Made by a program: the position numbers and the translations under genes. The notes below the pieces were generated by a model. The model was not told where the DNA came from. It saw nothing but the letters and a program-made list of their open reading frames with translations, and made no database searches. From an archaeon (GTDB lineage Archaea > EX4484-52 > B79-G9), in the NCBI GenBank assembly GCA_030630425.1, contig DAOVNB010000038.1, forward strand, positions 1-6,337: 6,337 nt of DNA, given 5' to 3'. Positions 1 to 5,792 of this stretch are shown one piece after another (the first letter of the stretch is position 1; every line of letters begins with the position of its first letter).

Positions 1-4
1 ACGC

Positions 5-88
5 ATAAAGCTTTAAATCGAAAAACAAGCCACTATAAAGTTTTAAAACACGATAAAAAAACCGTTTCTTTAAAGTGTGTTTATAAAG
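5..88. repeat. ATAAAG/TTTAAA repeat cluster upstream of first gene
   Basis: Two near-identical 14-base copies, ATAAAGCTTTAAAT at 5-18 and ATAAAGTTTTAAAA at 35-48, start exactly 30 bases apart. The ATAAAG core recurs at 83-88, and CTTTAAAG, a perfect palindrome, lies at 68-75. They could be protein-binding sites, alternative TATA boxes for several promoters, or a part of the upstream region that is simply AT-rich. The repeat is seen directly; a regulatory role is inferred. No coding frame is convincing in bases 1-162. Confidence 0.4.
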
Positions 89-89
89 T
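80..89 (+). promoter_or_regulatory. Probable TATA-box promoter of the coiled-coil protein gene
   Basis: TTTATAAAGT is a good archaeal TATA-box candidate, predicting transcription start near 108-112. That would give a leader of about 50 bases containing the ribosome binding site at 149-155. A 4-bp hairpin, CGGC-AAAC-GCCG at 111-122, would sit at the extreme 5' end of the RNA. Similar AT-rich elements at 5-18 and 35-48 could serve as extra promoters, and the near-symmetric TTATAA could also read leftwards. Confidence 0.45.
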
Positions 90-148
90 AAGCGAAGAAT
101 ATGATTTTTACGGCAAACGCCGCGATATAAAAAATAATCCTATTAATT

Positions 149-155
149 GGAGGAG
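149..155 (+). promoter_or_regulatory. Strong Shine-Dalgarno site
   Basis: GGAGGAG lies 7 bases before the ATG at 163 and pairs well with the archaeal 16S 3' end. It fixes the start of the 587-residue protein. Confidence 0.85.
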
Positions 156-162
156 ATTCATA

Positions 163-1926
163 ATGAAATCAAAAACAAGTGCATTTATTGTAATAGTATT
201 ATACCTATTAAGCGCAATGCCTTTGGCATTTGCAGTTGACCCAACAACCACAGTATCATCTAGCGCAGTATCATCTGTTGCTACGACAGGAGTCTCTGCG
301 ACCCCAACAACCACAGCACAAAATACCGCAGGCGGGTTAACAATAGCGCAAACAGAAACTATAAGAAATATTGTAAGAAACTCAAAAAATATCGATGACT
401 GCATCCACCTTGCAACGCAAAAATATCCAAACGCAGACATAGAAAGAATCAAGAATGCCTGTAAAAGGTTTTTCATTAATAGTGATCTTAAGATAGATCA
501 CAGCGATATAGCTCAGGCAACAAACGCAGACTCTGACAGGCTCAGGAAATTCACACAATTGACAGCAGAGAAAAAGCAGGCAATCCTTGACATGGATCCT
601 GAAAAAAGAGCGAAACTTAATAACCTTAATGACTGGCAGCTAAGAAAACTTGCAGCACTGGACAAAAGCAGGATTCAAAAGATTGCCAACATGGATGAAA
701 ACGCAGTTCGGGCGCTAAGCACTCTTTCAAGAACAGAGATGCAGGAAATTTCCCAAAAAGACCCGCAGGAAATAAAAAAACTTGTTCTTGCAAAAGTAAA
801 AGAAAACCAGGAATTAAAGAACAATGACTTCAAAAGAAGAGTAATCGCAGGACATAAGCTTGCAAACTTCGAGAAAAAATACCAGCAGGCAAAGACAAAA
901 TACATCGCAGCAAAAGAAAAATACATGGAGAAAAAACAAACCCTTCTCAAATTGCAGAAACGCCTAAAAGAATGCGAAGGAAGTGAAACAGCAGAATGTG
1001 AACAGCTAAGGGCAGAAGTGCACGAGCATGCACAGGATTACCTTATAAATGCCGCAGACACAGCTATTGGTGTCCTTGAAAAACTTCGAAGCAGCATTGA
1101 ATCATCCGAAGACCTTAACAATGAAACAGCAGCTGAACTAATAGACAAAATAGATGTCAAACTACAGGAACTTGAGGATATAAAGGCAAAAATAGAAGCA
1201 GCAGAAACAAAAGAAGAGCTTAAAGCCGCAGCAGAAGAACTTAAAAGTCTTCTTGTAACCATCAAGAACCACATCCAGTACAATGCCGAACGCGTGAAAG
1301 TCGCAAGAGTAGGCCTTATTGTAGAGCGCGCAGAGCATCTTGAAGCACGGCTTGAATCAGTTATTGCAAAAATGGAAGAGCAAAACATAGAAATAAGCGA
1401 CATTGACACAAAAGTTGCTGTCTTTTCCGACAGGATTGCAGCAGCAAGAAACAAATACGAAATGGCAAAGGACTTGCTTGATGATGCCAAAGATGCTAAG
1501 GCACCCGGCCAGGTTGTAAGAGAAGCAAACAAATACATGCGAGAAGCCCAAAATGAGCTTAAGGAAGCCCACAAGGTTCTTACAAGCATTTTAAGGGACA
1601 TAAAAAACAATGGCGGAAACCTGGGTGAAGGCGCAGATGTGAACGACGATATCAACGAAGTAGATACAAGCGAAGCTGTTGAAGACGAAATAGATGAGGA
1701 AGAGGAAGAAACAGATGACAATTCCTCTGAAAATGAAACCGACGACAATGCATCAGACGGCAACGAAACTGAAGACAACACAAATGAAGGCAATGAAACA
1801 GAAACCGGCGAATCTCAAGAAAACGAAACAACAGATGACACAAACAGCACAGATGACGGCTCAACAGACGATTCGGATTCAGGCGAAAACACAGATAATA
1901 CAACAGACACCAACACAACCATATAA
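163..1926 (+). CDS. Secreted helical/coiled-coil surface protein with acidic, sequon-rich tail
   Basis: This 587-residue protein starts with a clear signal peptide (residues 1-24, hydrophobic core about 7-22, ending AFA before VDP). A Thr/Ser-rich linker follows (about 27-57). Next is a small helical region with two Cys (C80, C100) that could form a disulfide. Eight tandem 11-residue units fill residues 122-209. A long Lys/Glu/Ala-rich coiled-coil region covers about 228-482 and has a second Cys pair (C271, C279). The tail (about 496-587) is dominated by Asp, Glu, Asn and Thr and holds nine N-x-S/T sequons. No C-terminal membrane anchor is visible, so the protein is probably released or held non-covalently at the cell surface. 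The coiled-coil part resembles hypothetical exported proteins common in DPANN-type archaeal genomes; no enzymatic motif is seen. The gene has its own promoter and a stem-loop terminator, so it appears monocistronic. Biochemical function is unknown. Confidence 0.9.
   Translation: MKSKTSAFIVIVLYLLSAMPLAFAVDPTTTVSSSAVSSVATTGVSATPTTTAQNTAGGLTIAQTETIRNIVRNSKNIDDCIHLATQKYPNADIERIKNACKRFFINSDLKIDHSDIAQATNADSDRLRKFTQLTAEKKQAILDMDPEKRAKLNNLNDWQLRKLAALDKSRIQKIANMDENAVRALSTLSRTEMQEISQKDPQEIKKLVLAKVKENQELKNNDFKRRVIAGHKLANFEKKYQQAKTKYIAAKEKYMEKKQTLLKLQKRLKECEGSETAECEQLRAEVHEHAQDYLINAADTAIGVLEKLRSSIESSEDLNNETAAELIDKIDVKLQELEDIKAKIEAAETKEELKAAAEELKSLLVTIKNHIQYNAERVKVARVGLIVERAEHLEARLESVIAKMEEQNIEISDIDTKVAVFSDRIAAARNKYEMAKDLLDDAKDAKAPGQVVREANKYMREAQNELKEAHKVLTSILRDIKNNGGNLGEGADVNDDINEVDTSEAVEDEIDEEEEETDDNSSENETDDNASDGNETEDNTNEGNETETGESQENETTDDTNSTDDGSTDDSDSGENTDNTTDTNTTI
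241..316 (+). repeat. Short direct repeats in the Thr/Ser linker
   Basis: CCAACAACCACAG occurs at 241-253 and again at 304-316, and CAGTATCATCT occurs at 251-261 and 266-276. All lie in the segment encoding the Thr/Ser linker just after the signal peptide. They fit expansion of a low-complexity linker by slippage or short duplication. Confidence 0.6.
526..789 (+). repeat. Eight tandem 11-residue protein repeats
   Basis: Residues 122-209 divide without gaps into eight 11-residue units, for example MDPEKRAKLNN, LNDWQLRKLAA and LDKSRIQKIAN. The rough pattern is hydrophobic residue, then Asp/Ser/Thr, polar residues, a hydrophobic residue at position 6, and a hydrophobic residue at position 9 (usually after a basic residue). 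Position 2 (mostly Asp, Ser or Thr) looks like a helix N-cap, so each unit may be a short helix in a stacked array. An 11-residue hendecad coiled coil is the alternative. At the DNA level the units have diverged, so this is an old duplication. Confidence 0.7.
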
Positions 1927-1937
1927 AAGGATGATTT

Positions 1938-1971
1938 GAGGCAGGATTTCCTGCCTCTTTTCTATTTTTTT
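1938..1971 (+). terminator. Stem-loop plus T-tract terminator
   Basis: GAGGCAGG (1938-1945) pairs perfectly with CCTGCCTC (1950-1957) around an ATTT loop, followed by a T-rich stretch to 1971. It lies 11 bases after the stop codon of the coiled-coil protein gene. Archaeal termination mainly needs the oligo-T; the hairpin may add RNA stability. Confidence 0.8.
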
Positions 1972-1993
1972 AAAAACAATACCAAGCGGACAA

Positions 1994-2010
1994 CCGAAAC
2001 ATTTAAATAC
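1994..2010 (+). promoter_or_regulatory. BRE/TATA promoter of the Cys-motif protein gene
   Basis: CCGAAAC (1994-2000, BRE-like) runs directly into ATTTAAATAC (2001-2010, TATA box). This is the cleanest archaeal promoter in the window. Transcription should start near 2028-2034, giving a leader of about 50 bases to the preferred ATG at 2082. Confidence 0.7.
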
Positions 2011-2070
2011 TTAAAATACTATATATTTACTACTGAATAGTTATTAAACATACAATGGGAGAAAAACAAA

Positions 2071-2076
2071 AGGTGA
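2071..2076 (+). promoter_or_regulatory. Shine-Dalgarno site that decides the start
   Basis: AGGTGA sits 5 bases before the ATG at 2082. An in-frame ATG at 2055 has no such site, so the downstream start is preferred. Confidence 0.65.
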
Positions 2077-2081
2077 ATAAT

Positions 2082-2543
2082 ATGGGCGGAACATTCATGG
2101 ATGCATTGAATGAAAATGGATTTTGTAATGGGCAGACTGAAGCAGATACATCTAACTCCGTATCCTTACAGTCTGGTCCTGAAGATACCGAGTATCTAAA
2201 ACGCGGGAATACCCAAGAACCTACAACATCCGAATATGGTCCCTCTAGTAAGAAAACTGATGTATACGAACAACTGGAAGCACTACAACAAAGGTTAGAA
2301 CAAACAATAACTGTAAAAACCGGGTGGGGTCGAAAAAAAGAAGTCCCTAAGTATTGCAATAGATATGCCTTGGAAGGCTCCAAATGCCCAAATGGTGGGA
2401 ATTGTGGAAACTACAGATATGAAGGACAAATCGGTTGCGGAAAAGAAATTCACGATGCAATAACAGAGATATTAGCACTGATTGAACAACGAAACACCTC
2501 AATCGAAAATATGACCACCCCTGCTTTTTGTGAGGTCCAATAG
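2082..2543 (+). CDS. Small protein with CCCH-like four-Cys motif
   Basis: The preferred product is 153 residues; an in-frame ATG at 2055 would add nine. There is no signal peptide or membrane segment, so the protein is probably cytosolic, unlike most of its neighbours. The first ~58 residues are polar and probably disordered. A short helix follows (about 59-78, EQLEALQQRLEQ). Then come C92, C102, C108 and C119, spaced C-x9-C-x5-C-x10-C, with H124 nearby. The first three Cys and the CPNGGNC segment resemble a CCCH zinc finger (C-x8-C-x5-C-x3-H), but the expected His three residues after C108 is missing; C119 or H124 could replace it. A C-terminal helix spans about 120-137. Metal binding is an inference from the Cys spacing; an RNA- or protein-binding role would be a guess. 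The gene has its own promoter and is followed by a new one, so it is transcribed alone. I do not recognise the family. Confidence 0.75.
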   Translation: MGGTFMDALNENGFCNGQTEADTSNSVSLQSGPEDTEYLKRGNTQEPTTSEYGPSSKKTDVYEQLEALQQRLEQTITVKTGWGRKKEVPKYCNRYALEGSKCPNGGNCGNYRYEGQIGCGKEIHDAITEILALIEQRNTSIENMTTPAFCEVQ

Positions 2544-2550
2544 ACAACCA

Positions 2551-2563
2551 AAAACATATATAG
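2551..2563 (+). promoter_or_regulatory. Promoter of the three-gene membrane protein cluster
   Basis: AAAACATATATAG, preceded by the A-rich BRE-like CCAA, lies about 52-64 bases before the ATG at 2615. A TATA box at 2555-2563 predicts transcription start near 2583-2588, inside the inverted repeat at 2580-2600. Confidence 0.5.
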
Positions 2564-2579
2564 ATTGGTAACGAATTTT

Positions 2580-2600
2580 CCTATAACTATCTATTATAGG
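2580..2600. promoter_or_regulatory. Perfect inverted repeat at the expected transcription start
   Basis: CCTATAA (2580-2586) and TTATAGG (2594-2600) are exact inverse complements around a 7-base centre. The position over the predicted start site fits an operator for a dimeric repressor. It could instead form a hairpin in the 5' leader just before the weak ribosome site AGGG (2604-2608 area) and affect translation. The symmetry is seen; the role is inferred. Confidence 0.5.
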
Positions 2601-2614
2601 ATTTAGGGAAATTT

Positions 2615-3592
2615 ATGAAATTATTTTTTAAGCTTGCTTGTGCTTTTATTTTTCTCATAATATCATTCTCAAGTTCAGGCCATGCCTTGGCTCTCGGGAT
2701 GGCTCCGGGAGTCCGCGACATGGGTGATGTTGTGCGCGGGCAGGACATTCCTGTTGAATTCTATCTTACAAGCAACACAGACAAGCCCCTTGTTGTAAGT
2801 CTTACGTATATTCAGGTTCACATGGATATGTACCGGACAGAAAAACGCACATACTATACATTCATCCCTTCAGAATCATCAGAAGAGGACATATCCACAT
2901 GGATTACATTCCCGCAAAACCCGATTCTTGTATCGCCCGGAAACCAAAAAGTTGTGCACCTGCCGGACGGAAAGGTGGCAAAATTTAATCAAAAAGTCAC
3001 AGCAATTCTTCATGTGCCTAAAGACGCAGAACCCGGATACCATGCAGGCGCCATAAATTTAAATCCTATAATACACCAGGAAGGCAGTGCAGGCACAAGC
3101 ATTTCGACAATAGGCATCACTCGCTTCGTATTTGTATTCAAGATACCCGGCCCCGCTTATAGAGATGGCACAATAATCGATTTTGTAGCGGAAAGAAATG
3201 CCAAAGACAAGGTCCGTGTTGATGTTCTTTTCAAAAACACAGGAACAACGACAATATCCGCAAGCCCCGAAAAAATAACAATATTCGACAACTACGGTGT
3301 TGTAAAGGACAACATAGCAGCCGGCCAGATAAAGCGCATAGCCCCTGGAAAAACAGATATAATATCAGGATATTGGTACGATTCAGAAGGAATTGATTCA
3401 GGAAATTACCGTGCAGAAGCAACCGTAAACTATATAACCGGAAGTGCGACAAAAGAAAGCACAATACATATTCCGGCACAAATAACGATTCCCGACATCC
3501 CTGATGTTGCAACCAAAAACGAAATACCCTGGTGGTTCATACTTATAATAATGGCTTTAATCGGGCTTTACATATACTGGAGGATGGACTGA
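2615..3592 (+). CDS. Surface-exposed, C-terminally anchored beta-sandwich protein (WxLIP-like layout)
   Basis: The 325-residue product has an N-terminal signal peptide (1 to about 26, ending HALA). An extracellular part of about 275 residues follows, then a C-terminal membrane helix (about 305-322) and a four- or five-residue cytosolic end (WRMD). The extracellular part looks like two beta-sandwich domains. The first, about 28-178, contains the NTDKPLVVSL strand, a VSPGN turn, and VTAILHVPKDAEPGYHAGAI. The second, about 182-288, contains VLFKNTGTTTISASPEKI and ends in IPAQITIP. This order (signal, DUF916-like domain, DUF3324-like domain, C-terminal anchor) is that of the WxL-interacting proteins of Gram-positive bacteria. 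That similarity is judged by eye from motif pattern and layout. It is the first gene of a tight cluster, and its stop codon overlaps the next start (TGATG). A structural or ligand-binding surface role is likely; the partner is unknown. Confidence 0.85.
   Translation: MKLFFKLACAFIFLIISFSSSGHALALGMAPGVRDMGDVVRGQDIPVEFYLTSNTDKPLVVSLTYIQVHMDMYRTEKRTYYTFIPSESSEEDISTWITFPQNPILVSPGNQKVVHLPDGKVAKFNQKVTAILHVPKDAEPGYHAGAINLNPIIHQEGSAGTSISTIGITRFVFVFKIPGPAYRDGTIIDFVAERNAKDKVRVDVLFKNTGTTTISASPEKITIFDNYGVVKDNIAAGQIKRIAPGKTDIISGYWYDSEGIDSGNYRAEATVNYITGSATKESTIHIPAQITIPDIPDVATKNEIPWWFILIIMALIGLYIYWRMD
3579..3584 (+). promoter_or_regulatory. Shine-Dalgarno site inside the upstream gene
   Basis: GGAGGA lies 7 bases before the ATG at 3592, within the last codons of the preceding gene. 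It selects that ATG over an in-frame GTG at 3532 and indicates coupled translation. Confidence 0.8.
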
Positions 3593-4056
3593 TGAACAAA
3601 AAATTCAAAAACCCAACAATATATATTGGTGCAATCCTTGCTTTGAGCCTATTAATATTATTTGCAAGCCCGCAAATATTCTTCAGGCATGAAACAATAA
3701 TATACCCGATTAAGGCAGAAGTCATAAACTACACAAATTCAACAGCAACACCTATTGGTGTTTCAGGGGATTCGGATGCAGTTAATTTCGGAAGGCTCCC
3801 GCCGTCAAGCAACTCAACAAAATTCCTTGAATTCAAAAACAACAACATCGTAGAAGCAAAAACAGTATTTGAAATTGAAGGGAATATAAGCCCATTTATC
3901 ACAGCCCCTAAAGACATAATGCTTAAGCCCGGAGACGAGGCAAAAATAAGCCTGAAATTCCACCCGGAAATAGTAGGCAATTACACAGGAAAAATAACAC
4001 TAAAATCATATATTCCATTGTATTCTGCAAGCAGTTGGTTCTTCAGGCTGATTTGA
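3592..4056 (+). CDS. N-terminally anchored protein with one ASH/MSP-like beta-sandwich domain
   Basis: The product has 154 residues and starts at the ATG that overlaps the previous stop by one base. A Lys-rich N-terminus (MNKKFKN) precedes one hydrophobic helix (about 10-30), either an uncleaved anchor or a signal peptide ending near FAS. The remaining ~120 residues look like a single immunoglobulin-type beta-sandwich. They contain NFGRLPPSS (65-73), FLEFKNNN (78-85), LKPGDEAKISLKFHP (111-125) and GNYTGKITLKS (129-139), a pattern typical of ASH/MSP/Hydin-type domains. Five N-x-S/T sequons (N47, N49, N74, N98, N130) agree with an extracellular location. It opens in the opposite orientation to its neighbours in the cluster, which are anchored at the C-terminus. 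It is probably a subunit of the same surface complex; no enzymatic residues are seen. Confidence 0.85.
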   Translation: MNKKFKNPTIYIGAILALSLLILFASPQIFFRHETIIYPIKAEVINYTNSTATPIGVSGDSDAVNFGRLPPSSNSTKFLEFKNNNIVEAKTVFEIEGNISPFITAPKDIMLKPGDEAKISLKFHPEIVGNYTGKITLKSYIPLYSASSWFFRLI

Positions 4057-4066
4057 TGGTGATTAG

Positions 4067-4918
4067 ATGAATTTTGCATATGTTGTGGCTTTATTTATTT
4101 TCATGCTCTCAATTCCCACAATATCCGGAATGCCTGTAATTGTCAATATAGACGATGTTTTAGACACAACAACAGACTATATAAACTACTCAAAACAAAC
4201 AACCGGATTTCAGGAAATAACAACATCTTTTGAAAACACAGGCTCTGTCGGATGCACGGCATTCGTCCGTGTTGATTTCTACAAGAACAACACATTGCTT
4301 TACACATCCTGGAGCGATTCTGCGGCGCTTGAAGCAGGAGCAGCATATACATTCAAAAACTACTGGTTTCACCAAAATATAGAAGGAAACATAATCGCAA
4401 AAATGCGCGTATATTATTGTGACGAAATAGATATCTTGGATGACATAACATTTACTGCAATGCCTTTAAACAAAAACAGCACATTAAACTTAACAATTCT
4501 TGGCACAACGGCCGACAAAAACGAAATCAACATAACATTCACAATTAACAAAACACTAAAAAACGCATGGATAATCCCAAAAGAAACATACATTGGCTGG
4601 CGGATAGAACCATTAAATACTGGTACGATAATTGCCGGAGAACAATATACCAAAACACTCAAGTACACATCTTCCATCCCTAATAAAAAATCCGCGTTAG
4701 AATATTATATAATAGATGATGAAAAAAATTACGCCGTATTTCAAACATCAAACACAGTTCCTGTAAAAGAGACCAAAATGCATTTAGAATACAACCCGTA
4801 CTCAGTTGCTGTTGTTATTTTCTTTATCATGGCATTCCTTGTTGTGCGCGAAAAAAAGAAATTCAGGCGCTTAAAAAAGCAGGTTGATGCGAAAAAGAAC
4901 CAAAAAGAAAAGCAATAG
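4067..4918 (+). CDS. C-terminally anchored extracellular protein with basic cytosolic tail
   Basis: The 283-residue product starts at the ATG at 4067, preceded by GGTGA (4058-4062), only 10 bases after the previous stop. It has a signal peptide (1 to about 21), an extracellular part of about 220 residues, a membrane helix (about 244-260), and a strongly basic cytosolic tail (261-283; 12 Lys/Arg in 23 residues). The first extracellular domain (about 22-132) resembles CARDB-type domains: a SFENTGSVGCTAFVRVDFY strand pair and C63 and C118, which could form a disulfide. The second (about 135-235) is another beta-rich domain with several sequons. It is the last gene of the three-gene cluster. The tail may bind acidic lipids, a cytosolic partner, or simply set topology. 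No known family is recognised with confidence. Confidence 0.85.
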   Translation: MNFAYVVALFIFMLSIPTISGMPVIVNIDDVLDTTTDYINYSKQTTGFQEITTSFENTGSVGCTAFVRVDFYKNNTLLYTSWSDSAALEAGAAYTFKNYWFHQNIEGNIIAKMRVYYCDEIDILDDITFTAMPLNKNSTLNLTILGTTADKNEINITFTINKTLKNAWIIPKETYIGWRIEPLNTGTIIAGEQYTKTLKYTSSIPNKKSALEYYIIDDEKNYAVFQTSNTVPVKETKMHLEYNPYSVAVVIFFIMAFLVVREKKKFRRLKKQVDAKKNQKEKQ

Positions 4919-4930
4919 TTTTATATAGTC

Positions 4931-4946
4931 CAATATATCAATATAG
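4931..4946 (+). repeat. 8-bp tandem repeat before minD
   Basis: CAATATAT (4931-4938) is followed directly by CAATATAG (4939-4946), just upstream of the probable TATA box. It may be a small binding site or chance in AT-rich DNA. Confidence 0.35.
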
Positions 4947-4955
4947 TTATATAAT
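4947..4955 (+). promoter_or_regulatory. Probable minD promoter
   Basis: TTATATAAT is a good TATA box and predicts transcription start near 4975, giving a leader of about 22-25 bases to the TTG at 4999. No clear terminator separates it from the preceding gene, so read-through from the upstream cluster is possible. Confidence 0.5.
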
Positions 4956-4969
4956 GTGCGTGCGCATGT
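4954..4969. other. Alternating purine-pyrimidine tract
   Basis: ATGTGCGTGCGCATGT is a perfect 16-base purine/pyrimidine alternation with a GC-rich centre, placed between the TATA box and the expected start site of minD. Such tracts can adopt Z-DNA under negative supercoiling. A functional role here is speculative. Confidence 0.35.
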
Positions 4970-4988
4970 TTTCATGAAATATTTTTTG

Positions 4989-4995
4989 GGTGGTG
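4989..4995 (+). promoter_or_regulatory. Shine-Dalgarno site favouring a TTG start
   Basis: GGTGGTG differs by one base from the ideal GGAGGTG and lies 3 bases before TTG 4999. The in-frame GTG codons at 4990 and 4993 fall inside this site, so they are poor start candidates. Confidence 0.55.
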
Positions 4996-4998
4996 CAC

Positions 4999-5748
4999 TT
5001 GTCTAAAATAATTGGTATTGTTTCAGGTAAAGGCGGCGTGGGGAAAACCGTGTCTGCCGTAAATCTTGGTCTTGCTCTCCATCAATTCGGAGAAGACACA
5101 ATTGTTGTTGATGCGGACACAAGCGCATCCAACCTTGGTATGCATTTGGGTTTCTATTCATTCCCAAACAGCCTTCAGAATGTTCTTACCGGCGATATAG
5201 ATGCAGACCGTGCCACATATATGCACCACACAGGCCTTCGGGTAATACCGTCTGCAATAGACCTTAATTCTCTTGACGCATCAGTTTCAAAGCTTCGAAT
5301 CGCGCTTAAAAGCCTGCCCAATAAATATGTAATTGTCGATGCACCCCCAGGGCTTGATGAAGATTCCAGGGCAGTTCTTGATGCATGCGATGATGTCATC
5401 ATTGTTACAAACGCAGAAATACCGGCAGTTACAAATGCAGTAAAAGTGGCGCGCGTAGCGCAGGATATGAAAAAGAATCTTTTAGGCGTTGTTGTGAATC
5501 GCGCACAAGGAACTGTATGGGAGCTTACGCCCCAGGAAGTCGAGATGATGTGCGAAGCGCCGATTATAGGAACAATTCCCGAAGATGTAAATATAAAGAA
5601 AAGCATATTCGAAAAAACTCCTGTTGTTGCCCAAAACCCATACTCCGCGTCATCTATTGAATATAAGCGCCTCGCAGCGCGGCTTATTGGAAAAACCTAC
5701 GAGCCGCCAAAATTTATGGGCATAAAAAAGCTTTTGGGTATGCTTTAA
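4999..5748 (+). CDS. minD: MinD/ParA-type membrane-associated ATPase
   Basis: The product is 249 residues from TTG 4999 (252 from GTG 4990), close to the usual MinD length of about 260. It carries the deviant Walker A motif KGGVGKT (11-17) with signature K11 and catalytic K16. Next come VVDAD (36-40, the switch I/A' region, D38 and D40) and the Walker B/switch II motif VDAPPG (113-118). VVNR (165-168) would contact the nucleotide base. The C-terminal GIKKLLGML (241-249) is a short amphipathic helix like the membrane-targeting sequence of MinD. ATP binding should make a membrane-bound dimer, with hydrolysis releasing it. In archaea MinD homologues position or organise membrane-linked structures. 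No MinC or MinE gene is visible. The neighbours are secreted or membrane proteins, so the cargo may be an envelope structure and not the division site. Family assignment is firm; the exact orthologue (MinD versus another MinD/Mrp-like member) is less so. Confidence 0.9.
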   Translation: MSKIIGIVSGKGGVGKTVSAVNLGLALHQFGEDTIVVDADTSASNLGMHLGFYSFPNSLQNVLTGDIDADRATYMHHTGLRVIPSAIDLNSLDASVSKLRIALKSLPNKYVIVDAPPGLDEDSRAVLDACDDVIIVTNAEIPAVTNAVKVARVAQDMKKNLLGVVVNRAQGTVWELTPQEVEMMCEAPIIGTIPEDVNIKKSIFEKTPVVAQNPYSASSIEYKRLAARLIGKTYEPPKFMGIKKLLGML

Positions 5749-5792
5749 TCCAAATCACAAAATATAATTATCATTGTTTAAGGAAGATATGC

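Noticed and set aside
111..122. CGGC-AAAC-GCCG hairpin before the first gene
   Set aside because: The stem has only four base pairs; it may cap the transcript but is too short to call a regulatory element or riboswitch.
1038..1793. Long open frame on the minus strand (251 codons)
   Set aside because: It lies wholly antisense to the coiled-coil protein, its Ser/Ala/Phe-rich product mirrors the Glu/Ala/Lys codons of the real gene, and no signal peptide, domain or ribosome site supports it.
1694..1939. Open frame on the + strand overlapping the acidic tail
   Set aside because: It translates to a Lys/Thr/Gln-rich low-complexity string from a shifted frame of the repetitive tail and has no ribosome binding site.
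2082..2543. Possible recent horizontal transfer of the Cys-motif gene
   Set aside because: Asn codons lean towards AAT (8 of 11), but other genes are also mixed, and no flanking repeats, tRNA or mobile genes support transfer.
5175..5606. Minus-strand open frame inside minD
   Set aside because: It is fully contained in a gene with intact ATPase motifs on the other strand.
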